This document shows, piece after piece, positions 7,173 through 10,881 of a stretch of 10,881 nt of DNA (its first letter is position 1; each line of letters begins with the position of its first letter). Source of the DNA: Syntrophomonadaceae bacterium (GTDB lineage: Bacteria > Bacillota > Ch66 > Ch109). The position numbers and the translations under genes are program-made. Below the pieces are notes generated by a model. That model did not search any database, had not been told where the DNA came from, and was given only the letters and a program-made list of their open reading frames with translations. The stretch spans positions 1 to 10,881 of the forward strand of contig JAAZDI010000326.1 in the NCBI GenBank assembly GCA_012512295.1, written 5' to 3'.

Positions 7173-7225
7173 GCGCGATGTTCTAGTGAAATAAAAGGGC
7201 TATAGGCAATAAGGAGTGATCTGGA

Positions 7226-7675
7226 TTGAGCTTGCTGGCCGATTTGCAAAAAGTGTTTCCGAAACTGGATCTAAAGCCAACGATCGAAAGCACCATGATA
7301 AAACTAGCAGAAGAAGTGGGGGAATGCAGTGAGATTGTCGGTAAAGTCCGCGGCATGAGCGGGGAAGACCGTCAGGCAGTAATGTTGAAGCTGCTCAGCC
7401 GAGATATGGGACGCGAAATAGCTGAGGTGATGAACCAACAGGTGGAGATTGATTTGTCAGCTTTAGCGGAGATTACCCAAAAATACCAAGGGCTGCGGGA
7501 ACGGACCGTTAGCGAGTCGCAAGGGGAACAGGAGATTCAGGCTCGGATTGCCAGAGAATTGCTGGATATTATTCAAACCTGTGCCACCTTTATCTATCAA
7601 TTAGACGTTGACCTGGATGCGCTTTTAGAAGAACACCGGCAAAAATTACTACGGCGCGGGTACCTTAAGGCGTGA
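7226..7675 (+). CDS. MazG-like nucleotide pyrophosphohydrolase
   Basis: The 149-residue helical protein carries the split metal-binding signature of all-alpha NTP pyrophosphatases. EExxE is at Glu29, Glu30 and Glu33 in KLAEEVGECSE, and ExxD is at Glu111 and Asp114 in ARELLDIIQT. The end, DVDLDALLEEHRQKLLRRGY, resembles the usual MazG C-terminal helix. Members hydrolyse nucleoside triphosphates, often dNTPs or dUTP, to monophosphate and pyrophosphate. The two motifs are 77 residues apart, far more than the usual 12-28, because of a polar helical insertion (about 42-105), so the substrate cannot be inferred by similarity. TTG 7226 follows AAGGAG (7211-7216) at 9 bases. Being just downstream of dCMP deaminase suggests a shared deoxypyrimidine role: dCTP or dUTP to the monophosphate, with dCMP then going to dUMP. 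Confidence 0.75.
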   Translation: MSLLADLQKVFPKLDLKPTIESTMIKLAEEVGECSEIVGKVRGMSGEDRQAVMLKLLSRDMGREIAEVMNQQVEIDLSALAEITQKYQGLRERTVSESQGEQEIQARIARELLDIIQTCATFIYQLDVDLDALLEEHRQKLLRRGYLKA

Positions 7676-7919
7676 AGCGCAAAAACTTAATCTCCTTCAG
7701 CCTCATTATGCATTGAATGCACCTCGATAAACGAACACTGATTGTATGTTTGTATGCTGATTGGACGCAGATTGGATGTAGAGCAATGACAATAAATTCG
7801 TTAAGTTATGCTGAACATCGACAGATGCGGACCCTACGCGACTTGAAATATCGACAAGGTCACTCACGCTTAAAAGAAGTGAAATCTTTTGGTTCGGATG
7901 AACTCATTATTTCATTCAT

Positions 7920-7948
7920 ACCGGGACAGCTAACCTGGCTGCCCCGGT
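7920..7948. repeat. Intergenic palindrome, copy B of the dispersed element
   Basis: ACCGGGACAGC (7920-7930) and GCTGCCCCGGT (7938-7948) form an 11-position stem with one A-C mismatch and loop TAACCTG. It shares CCGGGACAG and TAACCTG with copy A at 2071-2096. No T-run follows. Confidence 0.65.
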
Positions 7949-8040
7949 GTCTCTGCGGTGTCCCTATGCAACCAGGCACGAGGGCAAACTTAGCTTGAAT
8001 AGGTCGAAGCCAAACTGCATTCTAATTATTAGGAGGTGAA

Positions 8041-8142
8041 TTGACTGATTTAGCAGATTTGCCAGAACTGGCGAAAAGTTTCGAATATAATCGTTGGGAA
8101 AAGTTTCTCTTATTACGGGAAGGAAATGCTCTCCGGGCGTAG
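8041..8142 (+). CDS. Possible small ORF of 33 codons with full Shine-Dalgarno
   Basis: AGGAGGTGA (8031-8039) is a complete match to the 16S anti-Shine-Dalgarno sequence and stands immediately before TTG 8041, which opens a 33-codon frame ending at TAG 8140-8142. The peptide would start LTDLADLPELAKSFEYNRWE and is amphipathic with no membrane segment. I recognise no family. The gap from AGGAGG to TTG is only 4 bases, shorter than ideal. It may be a true small protein, a leader peptide for the atp operon, or the remnant start of a lost gene whose ribosome site survives; the following 300 bases are full of stops in all three frames and give no continuation. Confidence 0.3.
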   Translation: MTDLADLPELAKSFEYNRWEKFLLLREGNALRA

Positions 8143-8153
8143 AATATACACTT

Positions 8154-8175
8154 CTAGAACTGCAACTAGAACTGC
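8154..8175. repeat. 10-base direct repeat CTAGAACTGC
   Basis: CTAGAACTGC is present at 8154-8163 and 8166-8175, with AA between. The period of 12 is near one helical turn, so it could be a paired protein-binding site in the region that should control atp transcription. It may also be chance. Confidence 0.5.
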
Positions 8176-8396
8176 GACGCTGATCATTTTAAGGGTTTCC
8201 ACTTCTAATTAATCTACGAATTGTGTCAATGGGTGTAAAAAAACCGAGAAATATGACTCGAGAAAAAAGGATTTCTAAAGTTTCTGGCGAATCTTATCTT
8301 TATCAGAACCTAAAAGCAATCAAGGATCGACCTGATTGGAGCAATTAATGTATTACCTCGTGTCCGCGCATTACTCAAAAACCATATCGGTTGCGA

Positions 8397-8417
8397 ATTT
8401 TGGCACCTTGCCAAAAT
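8397..8417. promoter_or_regulatory. Perfect 9 bp hairpin just before the atpZ ribosome site
   Basis: ATTTTGGCA (8397-8405), loop CCT and TGCCAAAAT (8409-8417) form a perfect inverted repeat. It ends 9 bases before the atpZ Shine-Dalgarno GGGAGGGG (8427-8434). No U-tract follows on the + strand. In RNA it would be a leader hairpin; in DNA it could be an operator. Confidence 0.5.
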
Positions 8418-8440
8418 AAAGACGGCGGGAGGGGAATACA

Positions 8441-8761
8441 GTGGCAAAAGACTCCTGGAACACCAAAGCATTGGGCAAGGCCCTGGCAATGGCCACAAAT
8501 ATGGCCGCAGCGTTGGCGGTGGGGTATTTTTTGGGGGCCTTTTTGGACAAGCGTTTCGGGACAGCACCGTGGTTAACCTTAACATTCTTTTTGCTTGGCA
8601 CCGCGACGGGCCTAAAAATGATGTACGAAACAGCTTTTGGTAAACTGGAAAAGCCCGAGGATGTCCGCAAAGCCGTTAATTTAAAGGACAACCTCGCTAA
8701 AATGAAAGAGCTTCGCGAACAGTTAAAAAAGAATCAGGGGCCAACAGATCCAGAGTCCTAA
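8441..8761 (+). CDS. atpZ: AtpZ/AtpI-family membrane protein of the ATP synthase operon
   Basis: This 106-residue protein has two membrane segments, about 17-35 and 45-65, and a charged, lysine-rich C-terminal region that should face the cytoplasm. The first hairpin contains GYFLGAFLDKRFGT, matching the G-x-x-x-G-x-x-x-D pattern of the AtpZ/AtpI (ATPase_gene1) family. Such proteins are encoded first in atp operons and are linked to c-ring assembly and, in Bacillus pseudofirmus, to Mg2+/Ca2+ transport; the exact role is not settled. GTG 8441 follows GGGAGGGG (8427-8434) at 6 bases. No second small atpI gene is found before atpB, so this protein may serve both roles. The 106-base spacer to atpB contains a hairpin. 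Confidence 0.85.
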   Translation: MAKDSWNTKALGKALAMATNMAAALAVGYFLGAFLDKRFGTAPWLTLTFFLLGTATGLKMMYETAFGKLEKPEDVRKAVNLKDNLAKMKELREQLKKNQGPTDPES

Positions 8762-8790
8762 ATCATTTTTATCTGGTATTGATGTCATGT

Positions 8791-8820
8791 TTGGGAAATA
8801 CGGTCGTACCGACTTCCCAG
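8791..8820 (+). promoter_or_regulatory. Hairpin between atpZ and atpB
   Basis: TGGGAA (8792-8797) pairs with TTCCCA (8814-8819), and the inner CGGT (8801-8804) pairs with ACCG (8808-8811) around loop CGT, with a small internal loop ATA/AC. T8791 and G8820 can add a wobble pair. No U-tract follows, so processing or local translation control is more likely than termination. Confidence 0.5.
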
Positions 8821-8867
8821 AAGTGTAATAAAACAAGGCAATTTGGTTGCAGAAGGGGGGGAGAGAT

Positions 8868-9539
8868 TTGCAAGGTGTCTTGTTTCACATTGGTCCGGTT
8901 CCCGTGTACAATATAACGGTTACTTCGTGGGTAATCATGGCAATCCTGGCATTGCTCTTCTACTTTGGGACCCGGAACATGAAGAGAATCCCTAGCGGAA
9001 TTCAAAACGTAGCAGAGGCAATAGTGGAGGGGTTATTAAACTTTTTTTCAGGTGTTTTGGGAGAAAAGAGGGCGCGGCTGTATACGCCCTTGCTGGCCAC
9101 CTTTTTCCTATTTATTCTATTATGTAACTACTCAGGGCTGGTGCCCGGTGCAGGGATGGTGCATGGCTTTCAGCCGCCAACTAGTGACTGGAATGTAACC
9201 GGGGCACTGGCTATTGTTGTCTTTTTTGCCACTCACTACTACGGGATTAAAGTCCATGGTATCGGCTATTTCAAGCATTTTGTTACACCATTTGCCGCAT
9301 TCCTACCCTTAAATCTATTAGAAGAAGTTGCCCGTCCATTATCGCTCACCCTTCGTCTTTTTGGCAATATCTTTGCAGAAGAGACGATATTATTCTTCCT
9401 GTTGGGGATGGCTCCATTCCTGGTGCCCGTCGCAATGATGGGACTGTCTGTCTTGCTGGGTGCTATCCAGGCCCTGGTGTTCACAATTTTGGCCACCAGT
9501 TATATTGGAGCAGCAACTGAAGAACACGAAAGCCATTAA
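8868..9539 (+). CDS. atpB: F1Fo ATP synthase subunit a
   Basis: Subunit a is the membrane stator that carries ions to and from the rotating c-ring. The 223-residue product is strongly hydrophobic with five to six membrane segments. The essential arginine is Arg163 in SLTLRLFGNIFAEE (E. coli Arg210), and Glu172 falls at the position of E. coli Glu219. The C-terminal helix IQALVFTILATSYIGAATEE carries the Gln equivalent to E. coli Gln252. I use TTG 8868 because the G-rich site GGGGGAG ends a few bases before it and the protein then starts MQGVLFHIGPVPVYNIT; the in-frame TTG 8847 lies before that G-rich run and has no site of its own. It sits in the usual a-c-b-delta gene order. The spacer to atpE (193 bases) is unusually long. 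Confidence 0.95.
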   Translation: MQGVLFHIGPVPVYNITVTSWVIMAILALLFYFGTRNMKRIPSGIQNVAEAIVEGLLNFFSGVLGEKRARLYTPLLATFFLFILLCNYSGLVPGAGMVHGFQPPTSDWNVTGALAIVVFFATHYYGIKVHGIGYFKHFVTPFAAFLPLNLLEEVARPLSLTLRLFGNIFAEETILFFLLGMAPFLVPVAMMGLSVLLGAIQALVFTILATSYIGAATEEHESH

Positions 9540-9634
9540 GGAAACGTTGCCGCAGTACCTATTAGAGAAATAGAATCACTATCACGAAGTTAGGCACACT
9601 TATTCATATTATTTAATTTTTATTTAAATTTTAA

Positions 9635-9663
9635 GGTGTCAACTTAATTTAAGAATTTACACC
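9635..9663 (+). promoter_or_regulatory. Hairpin in the atpB-atpE spacer
   Basis: GGTGT (9635-9639) pairs with ACACC (9659-9663). Inside it AA (9641-9642) pairs with TT, and CTTAA (9643-9647) pairs with TTAAG (9649-9653), with a C/T mismatch and an AA bulge. The bases before it (about 9600-9634) are almost all A/T. After it come CCTCC-T-GGAGG (9669-9679) and further purine-rich GGAG tracts before the real atpE site AAAGGGGGG (9714-9722). AU-rich leaders are known to enhance E. coli atpE translation; a similar role here is an inference. Confidence 0.45.
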
Positions 9664-9732
9664 GGTCGCCTCCTGGAGGGTATCGGAGAAGGGAGGAAGG
9701 GCTGGTAACTAAGAAAGGGGGGAAATCAAAAG

Positions 9733-9969
9733 ATGGATCAAGCTGCAGGAATGATCGCCATAGGTGCATCTATCGCAGTGGCTGTGGCGGCCACCGGCGC
9801 TGGCGTAGGTCAAGGTATTGCCTCTGGTAAGGCCTTTGAAAGTATTGCCCGCCAACCGGAAACCGCTGGCACCATCCGAACCTTGCTGTTCATCGCATTG
9901 GCCTTCATGGAAACCCTGACCATTTACGGTCTTCTGATCGCTTTCATGCTGATCGGTAAGATAGGCTAA
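9733..9969 (+). CDS. atpE: F1Fo ATP synthase subunit c
   Basis: Subunit c forms the rotor ring, and each copy carries one ion. The 78-residue product is two membrane helices (about 5-33 and 48-75) joined by the polar loop ARQPE (39-43). The first helix has the GxGxGxG packing motif (Gly22, 24, 26, 28). The ion-carrying carboxylate is Glu60 in AFMETLTIYGL. Gln27, Glu60, Thr61 and Tyr65 line up with Gln32, Glu65, Ser66 and Tyr70 of the Na+-binding Ilyobacter tartaricus c subunit; H+-driven cyanobacterial and chloroplast rings have Ala at the Thr61 position. Na+ binding is therefore possible, though the water-binding Thr67 equivalent is Leu62. ATG 9733 follows AAAGGGGGG (9714-9722). A long hairpin directly follows the gene. 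Confidence 0.97.
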   Translation: MDQAAGMIAIGASIAVAVAATGAGVGQGIASGKAFESIARQPETAGTIRTLLFIALAFMETLTIYGLLIAFMLIGKIG

Positions 9970-9986
9970 GAACAGCTGAAGTGTGA

Positions 9987-10033
9987 AGGGCGATAGAAGG
10001 CTGAAAAGGTTTCTTTTTGGCTGCTATCGCCCT
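9987..10033 (+). promoter_or_regulatory. Long hairpin between atpE and atpF
   Basis: AGGGCGATAG (9987-9996) is perfectly complementary to CTATCGCCCT (10024-10033). Inside this, GGCTGAAAAG (9999-10008) pairs with CTTTTTGGCT (10013-10022), allowing G-U pairs, around loop GTTT. The two stems, 20 pairs in all, are joined by a small AA/G internal loop. No U-tract follows. It begins 17 bases after the atpE stop and ends 33 bases before the atpF ribosome site. The likely role is a 3' stabiliser or partial attenuator giving more c than b subunit, which is an inference. Confidence 0.75.
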
Positions 10034-10084
10034 AATCCTTATTCCCCGAGAAAGCTCCTAGAGATTGGAGGTTTACTGACCAAG

Positions 10085-10690
10085 ATGATAAAAAGAGGTT
10101 GGTTAGCCAGAGTCAGACAGACGGTAGGGGGAGTAGTCGCTTTAAGCTCACTACAATTAATTCTAGCCAGTCCGGTCCTTGCTTCTGAAGCACATGGGGT
10201 GCCGGCAATTGAAGCATACAAAGTTATGTGGGCGATTATCAACTTCCTCTTCTTACTGGCTATTTTATACAAATTTGCCTATAATCCAATTCTTAAAATG
10301 TTGGATGATCGAAAAAATACCATTGAGAGTTCTTTGCGCCATGCCGAAGAAATTCGGGTTGATATCGAAAGAATGAAACAAGAAGCGCAGCAAAATCTGA
10401 TGGATTCCCGAAAGGAAGCCCAGGAAATTGTTGCTCGGGCACAACAAATTGGCGAAGAAACCAAGGCCGAGTTAATTGCCAAGGCCAAGGAAGAGGCGGC
10501 CAATGAACGGGCTCGGGCAGTGGCTGAGATCGAAAGTGCTAAAGAAAAAGCGGTTAACGAGCTTCGAGATCAAGCGGCTACTTTGGCTATTTTAGCGGCT
10601 GAGAAGGTCCTGGGTAAAGCAATTACCATTGAAGACCACCAGAAGATGGTTAAGGACTTTGTCAATGAGGTAGGGGATAGATTGTGCTAA
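10085..10690 (+). CDS. atpF: F1Fo ATP synthase subunit b
   Basis: Subunit b is the peripheral stalk holding F1 to subunit a. The core is typical: membrane helix WAIINFLFLLAILYKFAYNP (49-68) followed by KMLDDRKNTI and a long charged coiled coil (about 77-165) ending in LAAEKVLGKAI. An extra N-terminal hydrophobic segment (about 13-33) precedes it, ending PVLASEAHG, a signal-peptide-like pattern with possible cleavage after Ala33. This makes 201 residues against the usual 160-170. The start is not certain: GGAGGT (10067-10072) lies 13 bases before ATG 10085, which is long, and CTG 10076 would be closer. The upstream frame to 9983 runs through a hairpin and is not accepted. The gene overlaps atpH by 7 bases, implying translational coupling. 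Confidence 0.9.
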   Translation: MIKRGWLARVRQTVGGVVALSSLQLILASPVLASEAHGVPAIEAYKVMWAIINFLFLLAILYKFAYNPILKMLDDRKNTIESSLRHAEEIRVDIERMKQEAQQNLMDSRKEAQEIVARAQQIGEETKAELIAKAKEEAANERARAVAEIESAKEKAVNELRDQAATLAILAAEKVLGKAITIEDHQKMVKDFVNEVGDRLC

Positions 10691-10881
10691 GTAAGAGCGT
10701 GGCGCGCCGATACGCTGCTGCCTTTTTTGAGCTGGCCCAGGAGAGAAATCAATTGGGGGAGATGGAGGTACAACTTCAGAATTTGGTGGCTGACATTAAC
10801 GCCAACAGAGAATTGAAGCGGATCTTCTATCATCGCCTAGTTAAAGAAAACGATAAAAAAATTATCGTCAAGGATATCTTC
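10684..10881 (+). CDS. atpH: F1Fo ATP synthase subunit delta, 5' part
   Basis: Delta joins the b-subunit stalk to the top of F1. The window ends after 66 codons, with no stop. The translation begins MLSKSVARRYAAAFFELAQE, the standard delta/OSCP N-terminal helix (VARRYAxAFFELA). GTG 10684 is chosen because AGGGG (10672-10676) is 7 bases upstream and the family start motif follows at once. It overlaps the last 7 bases of atpF (stop TAA 10688-10690) in another frame. The remaining subunits (alpha, gamma, beta, epsilon) would be expected beyond the window. Confidence 0.93.
   Translation, partial: MLSKSVARRYAAAFFELAQERNQLGEMEVQLQNLVADINANRELKRIFYHRLVKENDKKIIVKDIF

Larger units (their letters stand above)
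7676..8440. other. Gene-poor 765-base spacer before the atp operon
   Basis: No convincing protein or RNA gene is seen on either strand. The longest + strand frame (7717-7998) lacks a ribosome binding site and reads through a palindrome, so I do not accept it. The stretch holds a small perfect inverted repeat TGCATT-G-AATGCA (7709-7721), a dispersed palindrome (7920-7948), a 33-codon ORF with a full Shine-Dalgarno sequence (8041-8142), a 10-base direct repeat (8154-8175) and a hairpin (8397-8417). The atp promoter should lie in this region, but I cannot identify it with confidence. In B. subtilis, upp stands between glyA and the atp operon; it is not found here. Confidence 0.6.

Noticed and set aside
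7717..7998. 93-codon ORF upstream of the atp operon
   Set aside because: It lacks a ribosome binding site, its product resembles no family, and its end is made by translating the palindrome at 7920-7948.
9669..9700. Extra GGAGG and GGGAGGAAGG tracts as the start of a small gene between atpB and atpE
   Set aside because: No start codon at suitable distance opens a meaningful frame; these are probably part of a purine-rich leader.
9983..10084. N-terminal extension of the atpF frame from GTG 9983
   Set aside because: It has no Shine-Dalgarno sequence and the frame runs through the long atpE-atpF hairpin. The residues are not like any subunit b.
1..10881. CRISPR, transposase, prophage, toxin-antitoxin or defence system
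   Set aside because: No regular spacer array, transposase, integrase or defence protein motif was found. The window is a conserved housekeeping region.

Overview
The window is a run of housekeeping genes, all on the + strand, from a Gram-positive bacterium. The order release factor 1, PrmC, Sua5/TsaC, MntP, YwlE-type phosphatase, RpiB, GlyA, then the F1Fo ATP synthase operon is the conserved Firmicutes arrangement known from Bacillus subtilis (prfA-prmC ... ywlC-mntP-ywlE-rpiB-ywlG-glyA-upp ... atp). Moderate GC content, strong AGGAGG-type ribosome binding sites, frequent GTG/TTG starts and a possibly Na+-binding ATP synthase c subunit suggest an anaerobic member of the Clostridia (Desulfotomaculum/Pelotomaculum-like Peptococcaceae). 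That placement is an inference from gene order and protein style, not from a database comparison. Relative to B. subtilis, spoIIR, ywlG and upp are not found between these genes.

Layout. Positions 1-1953 hold the 3' part of prfA and then prmC, the methyltransferase that modifies release factors. Positions 2115-4992 hold tsaC (tRNA t6A synthesis), mntP (Mn2+ efflux), a YwlE-like protein arginine phosphatase and rpiB (pentose phosphates); the last two are only one base apart. glyA (5100-6344) follows and is closed by a clear intrinsic terminator at 6446-6476. A second transcription unit carries a dCMP deaminase and a MazG-like nucleotide pyrophosphohydrolase, which together look like a small deoxynucleotide-handling pair.

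A stretch of about 765 bases (7676-8440) has no convincing gene apart from one possible 33-codon ORF with a full Shine-Dalgarno sequence. It contains a dispersed palindrome, a short direct repeat and a hairpin just before the atp operon. From 8441 to the end come atpZ, atpB (a), atpE (c), atpF (b) and the start of atpH (delta).

No defence island, transposase, CRISPR array, RNA gene or evidently new multi-gene system is seen. The most useful second-look items are the hairpin at each of the three spaced junctions of the early atp operon (the atpE-atpF one is about 20 bp long), the Q/E/T/Y ion-binding set in the c subunit, a signal-peptide-like extra segment at the start of subunit b, a possible family of CCGGGA...TAAC palindromes between genes, and the MazG-like protein with widely spaced catalytic motifs next to dCMP deaminase.
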